Source of the DNA: Lytechinus pictus
Taxonomy: Eukaryota; Echinodermata; Echinoidea; Temnopleuroida; Toxopneustidae
Direction: 5' to 3'
DNA: 64,000 nucleotides
Assembly (NCBI RefSeq): GCF_037042905.1
Contig: NC_087261.1
Span: forward strand, 16,986,917-17,050,916
Positions 32,291 through 44,500 of this stretch are shown here, piece after piece. The position numbers and the translations under genes were made by a program. The stretch's first letter is position 1. Each line of letters opens with the position of its first letter. The notes below the pieces were generated by a model. It was not told the origin of the DNA and did not search any database. It saw only the letters and a list, made by a program, of their open reading frames with translations.

Positions 32291-34070
32291 ATATATCTCT
32301 AAATGATGACTATAACATTTTTTTAAATATAAAATTCAAGTCTTACCAAACTTTGAAATCAGCTTTAGTAATCCATAATGTTCCATCCCGTAATACACAC
32401 ACAATGAATAATGATACGATGTAACAAGCATCCAATTGCTTTTCGCAACAATATTTTTTTGATGCATTTTAATTTCCAAATTACAATTATCATTACTATA
32501 ATAAATATGATAAATGTGATTATTGTTGTCGGTGCAAAATGATTCGTTTTCATTTTACAACAGACAAATACAACTTTACATATACGTAAACATACAAAAC
32601 AATTTTTTAATTTTAATTTATAACTAAACGTAAAAAAAGAAGAATGGTTGGAAGATTTCGTATACCAACAGCGGAATTCCTAAAGACATTCTGAATGAAT
32701 AATTCATCAGTTTGTATGTGATTATTATATTCATTATCATTATAGCCATTGTTATCTTTATTTCTTTCAGTATTTTATCATCTAGCTATGACGAAAGTTT
32801 ATCAATTACCTAATAATCAGAACGTTTATTTTGTTTACTCTTTTTCCCCAAATCGAGGCTCATTATGCAAGCCTCGCAGCTCACAATTACCTTTATAGCA
32901 TACGCATATGCAACAATACATTTCAGTGATTTCATTTAATTTTAGATATAGAAACAAAATTTTGCTTCTACTTTTGAAGAAAATGTTCCTCATTTTTCAT
33001 ATCTAACAATCCACACTTGTTACCGAAACAAGATTAAATAAAGAATCAGAATATCACATAAAGTTATTTCTTCAGGAATCAAACAAATGTGGTGAAATAC
33101 AAAAGGCATGTAACGCTTTATTACAATTTCGTAAATCCGTCAATATATGCAATGCTATTTCATTGCTTTTTCAAATTAATTGTGCTTCGATATATCAATA
33201 TATACCTACATACCAGATACATACGATCAAACCTACGTTTTATTCAAGGACCAGGAAAATCCATCTAAAAATAGGCCAATTTAAACAACGAAAAATCACA
33301 TAAATTAGAATACATTTTTATCAAGTAAATCAAGTAAATGTTTTCTGGTAAGTGAGAGTAAATGCATGGCTGTACATAATCAATGATTTCACTAAAATCT
33401 ATACATGGAAAAAAAAGAAAAAGATTTCGGGCAAGAAAGGCTTAACAAGATTTTTGGAGTACAATTATTGCAAATTATATTCAAGAATGAAAAAAATCAA
33501 AATCAAATATTCAGCATCAGTTTTTTAAACATAATATCGTTATTTAACATGTTATGATAACATCATACGAAGGCAAATAACGTTTTGATATACTGTATCG
33601 AAATTTAGTTCTCAATATTTTTTTACATAACTCTTTTCCTTAACAACCTTTTTTTATCCACATAACGTCTCACACAATTATATTTGTTGAAAGGAGCGCA
33701 AAATTGATCATATAAATACTATATACATTTTAATCCAACATCGAGATGATTTCAGGTAAGAAAGAAAATAAACGTATTGTTGCATAACTCCACAAACATA
33801 GTACTTTCTGCCTTTTTGTAAAGAAATTACCAGATGAGATGTATTTACAAATCGTGGTTACTATAAGTGAAATAGCACCACAAATGATTGCAAAATGAAA
33901 TTATGTGAAAATAATAGGTCTCCAGAAACTAGAAACTGTGTAGCACTTGTTAATGTTTGTGGGGTGAAATTAAAATCTTGAAAATAATGTTCGCATTAGT
34001 AAATAACTAATTTGAACTAATGCAAGTGGGTAAATACCATCGATTGAAAGAAAAAGAATAGAGCCTTTTT
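32291..34070. other. Non-coding stretch
   Basis: Strongly AT-rich. Nothing was recognised. Confidence 0.4.
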
Positions 34071-34074
34071 TTTT

Positions 34075-34215
34075 AGGCCACCAAAAAGACTTAAAAGTAC
34101 TGACCGAAAGGCCAAGCGCTCATTGATCTTATATCATGACGTTGGTTCTTCCACAATTTTGGCGTCATTTTCCCAAAGGCTCTATCTCCAAAAGTATTAG
34201 ATTCCCCTATTTTTA
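34075..34215 (-). pseudogene. LINE ORF2 C-terminal scrap
   Basis: The minus strand reads FGDRAFGKMTPKLWKN, the same block as FGDRAFQSAAPVLWNKLP in the LINE at 11533-12265. It is about 45 codons long with frames broken on both sides. Confidence 0.55.
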
Positions 34216-34241
34216 GTAATTAATACATGTAGCATATTAGT

Positions 34242-34247
34242 TTTATT
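34242..34247 (-). terminator. Possible polyadenylation signal for ankrd29
   Basis: AATAAA on the minus strand about 1.2 kb beyond the ankrd29 stop codon, the nearest exact hexamer I found downstream. It lies close to the LINE scrap, so the real 3' end may differ. Confidence 0.25.
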
Positions 34248-35467
34248 TGAAAGACTTTTGAAACTCTCTTTTTATCTTGGGATAAAAAGAAAAAGCAAAA
34301 ACATTCTTTTGTTTACAGTAGAAATGCATGCAATTACACAACATATCTCCCATAGCATGACTCGGATAATTCTGGTCGATGAGAACAGCCTATACTGTTT
34401 CGAAATCAGCATAAGTAAAGCCATTTGGTAAGTAGTGAAAGTGCAAAAAAACTTATATCGTTGTATCCAGCTATTTGGCTTAAGCCTGTCACCCGTTGGC
34501 CTATAAAGATACTTTGGCTGCAATATGGCGTTTTGATTTTGAATTACCTCTCCGATCATTATACTCAGAATATTGTCTGAAGGAAAATTATTGTAAGTTT
34601 GTTTCTAGATGAACGAATTTCGAACAGCCTCGATAGAATGATATTCAAGTCACTGCACAAGCCAACCATGTTCTACGTGATGTACTGGATAACTAAATAA
34701 ACTACACGTGATAATGTGTAATGACTTTCACGCCACATTTGTCAATCTTGTCAAGTAGCGAACAATCTTTTAAAATATGTCCACATTTTGTTCCTCTCCA
34801 GGCGACCGAGTTCGGTCGCTCCTACAATATATCTCACTCCACGATGACCAAGATTTACTCATGATCACATCAAAATTGGACCTTGGCTGCACGAAAGAAC
34901 ATAATATTTAGACGCCAAGAAGAAACAATCATCATTGTCCAACAGTTCTGAAAAACCTTTGCAAACAATTATGTCATAAATTTCTACAGGTATTTTTGAA
35001 TTAACAGCACAGCAGTTTGCCACACAGTGTGGATCAAAAGAGATAATACTGAGAAAACTTCCGACGGTGCTACAACGTGCTTCAAAAAATATCTCACGAT
35101 GGACGTGCTTGTCACGACGTGAAACATTTGGATTATTGAAATGACAACAAAGCACATTTTCCATAAGCACCAGCAACTATCAAGGAGCCAACCTTTGCAT
35201 TGTTCCAGAGGCAATCATAATCCTAGTAGATATCTTTCAACACCAACCACGTGGACGGCAGTCTGTTGCTAAAGGTCAATTCAAAGCGTTCAGAAAGATA
35301 GCCACAGATCTGTATCAAAACATGGACCTACAGTCAGCCCACGCTTAGTACAAGTTCCTTCAGCATTTTTGTCTCTGTTTTTAGTACTATCGGAGTTCGA
35401 CGCTAGCTTATAGCACACGAACCGCTTTCCAGTCCACAGAGAGCGAACTGGTACTTTTGTCGTATTT

Positions 35468-35557
35468 TTATGACTTTGAAGCCGCGCTTTTAATGAGGAA
35501 CTCAGCGATGACGTCAAATCCAGCGTCCTTGGCCATTTCAGCTGCTGTGACGTTATC
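35468..35557 (-). CDS. ankrd29: ankrd29 exon 9, C-terminal cap and stop
   Basis: 90 coding bases, acceptor GTACTTTCAG, stop TAA at 35470-35468. It encodes DNVTAAEMAKDAGFDVIAEF and ends KSAASKS, a half repeat with a basic tail. Confidence 0.88.
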   Translation of the reverse strand, partial: DNVTAAEMAKDAGFDVIAEFLIKSAASKS

Positions 35558-38500
35558 CTGAAAGTACAAAGTGGCAGGCAGAAATGAAGGACAATGAATA
35601 CAAAAATAAACTCGAATATCGGTTTCTGCAATGTGATTTGTGATATGCATGTGTAAAATATTGATTTTCTTTTTCAAAATGAATCTTGTAAGATCAACTG
35701 CTCAATGATAATATACTCCATCAAGCGACTTGCAACAATAAAAAAATCAATCTAATTTCTCCTTACAGTGCGTTTAAACCATTAAAAAAAAGAAAGTTAA
35801 AATGATTTTGTTTTTGGTGGACAGAAATATTTAGCAGAGCAATCGATGGGCGGTATATCATTACACTGATCAATATAAATATAATATGGATGAGTGTGAA
35901 AGATATGAATGAAAGAAAAAATGAAATGAAACGGATAAAATGAAATGAAAGTATAGATTATCTTATATAAATTGTCACTGCCTGACAGATCAGAAGACTC
36001 AGTAAATAGCTTCAGATATAATATTAATAAGGATGGCATGGATGGAAGTCAATTCATGGATGAAAGTCAAATAGGTCAGTATTAACGTCATTTAGAATCA
36101 TATTGCTAGCAACTTTGAATATTAATTTGTTGTGTTACTACTTATTGCATCATGTGTCATGTGTTATTGCATCATTTGTTATAATGTATGAAAAATTATT
36201 TGTATCAATATTTATGTCATTTCTGCTGGAAATAAATCTAAATCTGAATCTGAATGTGTAATTGGTATGCATATGAGTAATCTTCATGCATTGATATTTT
36301 TTCCTTATTAAACATCTTGTAACAGTATCACTTGCGTCGCCGTACTTGAATGTATATGGGTTACAAATTTCTTTTAGTATTTTGAATTCATTCTCATTTT
36401 TCTATACTTTCAGATAAAACTGAGCTGAACTGAAATTTTGAAGTTTAATTTGCATGTATCATGTCTACCTCAAGTACATAGCTTTCGAGATCGTTTGGTA
36501 AATTGGCAACCCGTCCACTCACCACACGGTCTACTTTAATCTAGTCTAAAGCCATTCTGCCCATCAACATTTCGTCTACTTGGTCCAAAACCATTTGGTC
36601 CAATCATCACTACGTCTAATCAGCATTTCATCTATGACCATTTCGTCTCATAACCAGTTTGTCTAATATCCATTTTATTTTCATTCATTTTGCACAATTA
36701 ACACTTACTTGTATTCAAATTGCACTAAATGGCTATTGGACGAACTGGTTAATAGACAAATGGATGAGTGTACGAATTTACAATTAGACTACGTGGATGG
36801 TGGACGAACTGATGGTAAACCAAATGATAGTTGACGAATTGACAATTGGACGAATTGGCATTTATATACAAATTGGAAATAAACAGATCATTTCTCTCAT
36901 GTTCTCACCTTGTTCTTTAGTGTGACATCTGACCCGGATTCAATTAGTTGTTTTACCACTTTCAGATGACCGAACAGTGCCGCTGCGTGGAGAGCTGTCT
37001 CACCATTCTGTTTTCAGAGACAAGGCAAGGAAACAGTATGATCAAGTCAGTCGTTCAAACATTGTCTATTGATCAGGTATTCTGTTCCAAGTGTCATTTA
37101 GGACAAGGTAATTATGAAGAACTCCAAATAAAAAATGACAGAGAAAAAATACCACAAAATAAACAAACATGTTGAAGTAACAAACAGCTCGAAAACATTC
37201 CAAAAAACCGGAAGGCGTTGGGTTTTAGAGGGGAAGTTCTTCCTGCCGATATGCTTGTTCAATAAAAAGCAGGAAATGAAGTGACGAGTGTCCATTAAAG
37301 ATTTGTTGTTGATTTCTTTATGGTTTGGAATATTAGATTTATTGGATTGAAAACGCTTTCTACAATATCCATGGGAATCTGAATTCTACACCTACCTGTA
37401 GTAGTCCGAGCGAAGCACCCTTCATTATCAGGTCATTAACGCAGTCTGTGTAGCCTTTGTGCGCTGCCTTGAAAAGCGGGGTCGCCCCATCCTGCTTGGA
37501 TAATTGGGAGGCAAAAATGGTGAACAGGTGAAACCAAAATGCATGCATAATACGTGCAGCACTGCAAACTCGGTGAAAATATATCGTATGCAAATCGTGT
37601 GGTGATCTAACGATCCCGCAGTGTCCATGAGGGCCAACGTGAAAGTGCGCATTCGTGGCAAAATGGCAAAATAAGTTCAAATCATTCGTGTAAAATCAGA
37701 AAAAAACCCAAAGGCCCGTATTCTGATAGCAGGTTTAACTTAACCCTAGTCTAAAGTTAACCCTGGTTTAACTAAACCTCCTCTAAACCTCACCTCTGGT
37801 CTAAGTGTAGTTTAATTATTTTGGTATTCTGATAGCCAGGTTTAACTAAACCTGGGTTAAACCCGGGTTTAAAATTCTTTTTGGAAATAATAATCCTCTT
37901 TTAACCAAGACTAGCACCTTTTTGGTAAATTACTGCTGCAGGGATGACTGCAACAAAGTTGAAAAAATGTCACTAAAGTTGTTTTTTCTAAAAAAATTGG
38001 ATTTTATGGAAACTAATTACAACTATTGTAGTGAAAGAAAATCATTCATCACCCAAATATGGTAAGAAATTTTCATTAAGATTATCTTTATATTGGTTAA
38101 TTACTAAAACATTTCAATCCCAAACCGAGTGACCTGCATAGTTTTTTGTGTATCAGTCCCATTGATTGCTTTTCATGTTTGTCAAAATCTAAATTGAATA
38201 GATTCACCTCACCCACTCTAGACTAGAGTCTAGACTCTACTCTAGTCCTAGATCTAAAACAATAAGTTAAGAGGTCGACATCTTTATTGTAACTTTAAGG
38301 GAAATTTTTTGTAACTTTTGAGAGTAGTCTTGGGTCTAACATTAGGCCTAGGCTATAGTTAGATCGAGCTTAGGCCCAATTGTTTGGAGGAGAATTGAAC
38401 ACTGTTTTGACTTTTTTTACTTTCTTGAAGCAAACCGTAGTCTAGTGGAGCAACCGAGACTGAAGCTACATATTTATAGTATTGGTCTAGGCCTAGAACA

Positions 38501-41500
38501 TCATTCAGGACTTAGGCTGGCTTAGCCTTGGGACAGGGATAGATATAGATCTATATTCTAACCTTAGTCTTAGTTAGAATCTAGTAGAATAGATCTGATT
38601 TGTAGACTTAGACAAAAAGTTCAGTCTCTGTATACTATTACTATTGTTCCGCTGAACTATGATGAGTATGACAGTCTAACAGTTACGACTACGTTGGCCT
38701 CTCTCACCAAGGCAATGTGATATGACAGTAAAATGTCAGAATTTTTTCAATAAATCCACAGAAACGACGGTTATTCCTGTCCACAGTGTTAGATCTGACT
38801 ATCGCTATGCATTGCTTGCCAAGTAACTAGGGCCTAGGCCTGGCTAAATCTAGAATTAGTAGTGATAGTACTCCTTGACATCTCCTAGGGCCTACTCCTG
38901 TTTTTTTAGGTCCATATCTGTTTCTTTGAAGAGTTTTTATTTTATTTATTAAATATTTTTGGGGACTTGTTTAGGCCTAAACCTAGACCAACAACAGCTT
39001 AGTCTTGACTAGACTAGGCCTAGATTTATGTAAGAATTTAGATCTAGGCCTAACGTTAGTCTGTGCTATCTAGTCTACTGACTTACTGTATGATCTAGAA
39101 TCTCTAACGCTGGCCTAGTTCTAGACTAAATAACTTAGACTAAAAGTTAGACCCTATCTAGATCTAGAACTAGATCTATATCAGTCTTGGTCTACATGTA
39201 CTAGGTCTAGATCTAGAGATTTGTAGACTCTCAATTTAGATTCTAAATCGAAAAATAGTAAATGTAGGCTAGTCTACAGTAGATCTACTCATCTAACGTT
39301 AGGCCTGAAAAAGGAAGTAGGCTAGAGATCTAACGTTGGATTATTACTAGATCTAGGCCTAGATCTAAAGCTAGGGACTGTAGTTCGAGATCTAAAGGTC
39401 TAGCACCCCCTTAAAGCTAGAACTAAGCCTACAGCTATATCATACATGTAGTTCTCCATGTAGCCAAACAACAGTTAGCATTGACCATTGTCTTAATCTT
39501 ATTTTGGTGTGTGTAGTTACCATACAAACACATATTTTGATGAATGAGAAAATGTGTCTTGCAGATTATTTTACCTCAAAACCTATGTGTTCTAAATTTC
39601 ATGAGCATAGGCCTATGTCATAAAATGAGGAAGTTCAATCCACGAGATGTGTTTACACATTTATTGATTTAATATGATGTTACCATGGCAACAAAGTTTC
39701 CAACACACACAAATATATGTCTTGCAGATCTATACCTCAAAACCAATGTGTGAGCCAACTTTTATAAGAATCGGTTGAAAACTAATGAAGGAGTTCAATC
39801 CGCAAGATTTTCACCTAATTTCATTACGTAATATGTTGTTACCATGGCAACACGATTTCTGATACATACAAAAATATGTCTTGCACATCTTCAACTCAAG
39901 ACAAATGTGTGTGCCAAATTTCATGAGCATTATTAGTTGAAAAAAAGATGAAGGAGTTCGAACTACAAAATTTTCACCTTATTTTCGTTATATAATATGT
40001 TGTTACCATGGCAACACGATTTCTGATACAGGCAAAAATATGCCTTAGACATCTTCACCTCAACATTAATGTATGTGCCAAATTTTTAAGAGAATTGACC
40101 AGTGGGAAACTGATAAATTAAGTAGTTCAAATCACAAGATTTTCATCTAATTTTTGATATTTGATTTGTTACCATGGCAACATGATTTTTTTTAAATAAA
40201 GACATAACAAATGTTTTGCACATCCTCACATCAAGACTAATGTATGTGCCAAATTTCATGAGAATTGATTAAAAACTGAGGAAGTAGTTGGAACAGCAAG
40301 ATTTATACAGTTTTTGCCATAATATACCGTTACCATGGCAACACAATTTCCGACACATGCAAAAAAGTGTCTTGCATATCTTTACCTCAAAACCAATGTC
40401 TTAGCCAACTTTCTTGAGAATTGGTAGAAAACTGATGAAGTATTTTAAACGGCAAAATTTTGAACCATAATATACTGTTACCATGGCAACACAATTTCCT
40501 AAAAAGGGAAAAAAATTCTTACACCTCCTTACCTTGAGACCAATGTGTGTTCCAAATTTCATGAGAATCGGTTAAAAACTGAGGAAGTAGCTCGAAATGC
40601 AAAATAGGCATAAATTCTAAAAAATTGTTGGCCATGATTTGTTGGATTTAAACCAGGCTTAAACTACCCCCTGCGCGAGTTTAACTTTTTGAGGATTTAT
40701 TACCACACTTAGACCAGGGTTAACTTAAACCTTGCTATCGGAATACGAAACTTAAACCTAGGTTTAAATATGGCAGTTTATTACCACACTTAGACCAGGG
40801 TTAAGTTAAACCACGCTATCAGAATACGGGCCAAAGCGTTTAAATTAGTCTTAGAACAAAGATGTGTTTGCCTATTAGAACTGAAATACTACCACGACTA
40901 GCAAAAACAGTAGGACATGATGGATGTGAGCGGACAGTAAAAGCAGGTCCTTAAGGATTACGACTGGTGTTACAAATTGGGAATGGTGCATGAATTATCG
41001 AATCAATATTCTACACACTTAAGCACATTGGATGAGCAAATATGGTAAACATGGTTATCATGGTTAAGTAAAAAAATATTAACATAAAAAATCAATTAGA
41101 ATTTCATAGCTTGCTATGTAATTGCCCTTTTATATTTTTTCAGAGATCGTTTATGGATCTCTTATGAATTTCTTTATTACACAAATATTGAAATTGGGAA
41201 CAAATTGAAAATGATTATTTTGTTTTGTTTTGTTTTATAAGGGGGAAATTCACATTTACAATGACATTATGAGGAAAAGAGGGGTATCGTTATGATTATG
41301 ACGTTTGTTGATTGTGCCATATTCAGGTTGATGTTAAACATTTCAAGTTGTTGCATTATAGGATGATATTAATGTTAATTATCTGGATATGCAATATGAT
41401 ATTGATAGTGAATAGTCATCTATTCAATAAGAATGTTTACGATGAACTTTAAATGAAAAAAAAAAAGAAACTTCCAAAACACTGACTACCCTTTAAGAAC

Positions 41501-44500
41501 TTATTATAACACACACTAAAACAAATTCGTGCCATCAATTAATATGATTCATTCGCAATCGCTTGTATTACAAAAAACAGGGACAACCAAAAAGAAACTT
41601 AAATCAAACAAATGACAAAATAATGTGCGAAAATAGTGTTACTTTAGAAACATAAAATAAATTGAATCGAATTACAGAATGACAAATAAAGGACACCAAA
41701 CCAAAATTTAAGCCAACTAGATTACGGCAATTCAGCATATAAGATGAGTACAGACATAGATCGGATTAATTCCTCCATTAACTTTGACCGATACCTTTTT
41801 TACCTTGCCATTCTGTAGAAATTTGTTATCTACACATTTAATAATGAGAAATAAATAACGTGAAAATTGGTTCTTGTGATATGTACGATTTAGATAGTAA
41901 ACACAACAAAATGACGAGAGGCTGCGGCATTCAAGGACATCGAAAATCAATAAACCGTGGTTAAGAGTAAACCAAACTTGGTTTCCACGAATTCCCTGAT
42001 ATTCCTCATATTTACAGAGATCACTCCAACAGGAGGCGCCAAAGGGCCACCGAACTCCTGTCTTACCTCCCTTGCTTCATCCACCTTTGCTCCCGATAAG
42101 AGAAGCTCCTTGATGATTTCACTATGTCCCATCTGAGCTGCTATCCATAACGGCGATGCTTTGTCCTGCAAAATGAAATTGAAAGGATGTGAAACTTGTC
42201 ATATTTATATCCAGGGACTTGGCAAGGTGAGTTACATTTTAGAGAATCACAGAGTCTGATCGATAATCAATTGGATTAGAAAGAAAGAAAATAACAATGA
42301 TGATGATAACAATTGCCTAGTTCAGGAACATGATCTTGATAAGAATATTTCAAATAAAGGAACCCTTGTCTAAGTGATACAAGTAATCGGTCAGCGTCAG
42401 ACACTTATGCTCAAGGAAAAGACAAATGGGAGTCAAATATGATAAAATAAGTTTTCATCTTTTCACATTAAATGCTGGTTTTACCTTGTTTATAGCTTTC
42501 GCCTCGTTTCTACAGGCTTCCTCAGACTGGCTGACTCGCCGTAGATGGGGTAGTTTTGGCAGTTCGATAAATGAGATTGGGTTTAGATAAAAAAATAAGT
42601 AGCTGATGTAGTTGGATGCAGTTTTTCTTCTTTTCACTTTATTTGTACTTGCTCCCCTCACCTGTTCTCGTATCATTCGAATGAGAACATAAAGATTGAG
42701 AAAGGAATCCATCCTTTATACCACTATATTCGTTACAAGAAAGTTTTCGAGCGGAATGCCTCCAGCCCTTCTAGCAATCAACGAGTTCTCACTTGACCTT
42801 GGGTGACCCGTAAACTTTCAATCTTACCTTTCTCGTTTGATCGACCTTTGCTCCTTGTGCTATTAAGTATTTCAGCATATTATAATGACCGTTCTGAGCT
42901 GCGATGAAAAGAGGGGTAGCTCCGTCCTATAGACAAGATCACAACAATAACAACCATAACAACGTGGTCTTGATCATTATAATAACAGCAGAAAAATATA
43001 CATCCAATTAAATAAAAAACATACGTATTTTTTGTCTCAAAAGATGTTACAGTGAGCCCGTAATTGAGGCATTCTGGGGACATATCTCACTGGTTTGAAT
43101 TGAGATACTATAAAATACTTCATTTTTTTTTTCATTTGGGAACATCTATCAAAACCAATCTGTGCCCCAAACAAAGGAAAAAAAATAATACATGAATGAA
43201 TATATACAGGTAAATGGGGGGGGGGGGGGGGGGAGGTAATAAACGGAGTCTGACCCTAACAAAACGCAAAATCTAGGGAAAGAATCCTGCACATTGCCAC
43301 TTTCAAGTCCAAAACTTTAATTCACCATACCGTCATCGTTCTATGTATTTCAGCTCCCCGTGATACGAGTTCCTTGACGACATCGAGATGATTACACTGG
43401 CATGCGACAAACAACGGTGTTCCACCATCCTGGAACAGAACATATTTAAAACAGCATTAAAAACATGGTTCGTGAGTGACAGCCGAAGATGACAAGATGA
43501 GTGACCGTCACCTCTTATGATTTCAGTACAGTGATCGGATTTAGAAAAATAATATTGAAATACAAAAAAATTGATGAGAATAGATGAGAATCCTGTTTTT
43601 CAGTTATACAAATTATTTCACCGAAGTTTGTCTTTAAACCTGCTATCAAGATACACAGGTGATAAATAAACCCGGTGGCAACAGGAGGAACGATGGATGT
43701 AGAAATGGTTCCATAATATCCAAGGCCATTAAATAGAACCATTGAAGAGATAATGTGGTATTCAATGATTCTTGATTCTTGGTGGCTGTTTAACCATAAC
43801 CATGTGGAGCGTCGTGGTCCAGTGGATTAGTCTCTGGACTTTGAAACAGAGGGCCGTGGGTTCGAATCCCAGCCATGGCGTAATTTCATTTGGCAATAAA
43901 TTTATCCACATTGTGCTTCACTCGACCCAGGTGAGGTGAATGGGTACCCAGTGGGATTTATTCCTTAAACGCTTAAGCGTCTATTAATATGGCGGCTTAG
44001 CTACAGCCGGGGTAATAATAGGATACCAAGTATCAAAGCGCTGTTGAGTATAATGCACATAGTAACTGTGCTATATAAATGGACATATTATTATCATATT
44101 GAGTAATTACGTAGCTTTGTCTGCATTCCCCATTGAGGTTAGGGCATTTGAGGGAGTATGATACAGGTGTGTAAAATTGCAAAATCATATTGCTCTGTCT
44201 TGCTCTCATCATTATACACCATCCTTTCATGCTGGATTTGCATCTGCCCTTATCACGGCTAAGAAGATCAAATTGAAACTATTCTGTACTATTGTTGTGA
44301 TCTTCCATCTCCAAAACAACATTAAGTAGCCAGGGAACGTTCTCAATAAATAGCCAAAATAGTAATTTAGTTCTCCAAGGCAGACCGTCATACATGTTTT
44401 GATGTCATTGATATGTACCTCGCTTGGTAAGTCGATCTGTGTTCCCTGCTCTATGAGTTCTTTGACAATCTCCAAGAAACCTCCCTGTGCCGCGAAGAAG

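Larger units (their letters stand above)
37713..40832. mobile_element. 3.1-kb TIR element in ankrd29 intron 6
   Basis: The left end GGCCCGTATTCTGATAGC and right end GCTATCAGAATACGGGCC are exact inverse complements; similarity goes on through AGGTTTAACTTAACCC. AAA flanks both sides (37710-37712 and 40833-40835), a 3-bp target duplication of Harbinger-like size. Terminal modules are doubled on each side (left near 37719 and 37830; right near 40712 and 40784). The interior has a CTAG-rich 1.2-kb part and a tandem array. No transposase frame is seen, so it is non-autonomous. Confidence 0.82.

Noticed and set aside
39516..40640. CRISPR-like regular repeat array
   Set aside because: Units are ~160 bp, similar over their whole length with no unique spacers, and sit in an animal intron inside a TIR element.
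43801..43880. Possible tRNA-Gln gene
   Set aside because: Box A and box B are good, but the anticodon stem is poorly paired and the sequence continues into a SINE body and tail; it is the head of a SINE.
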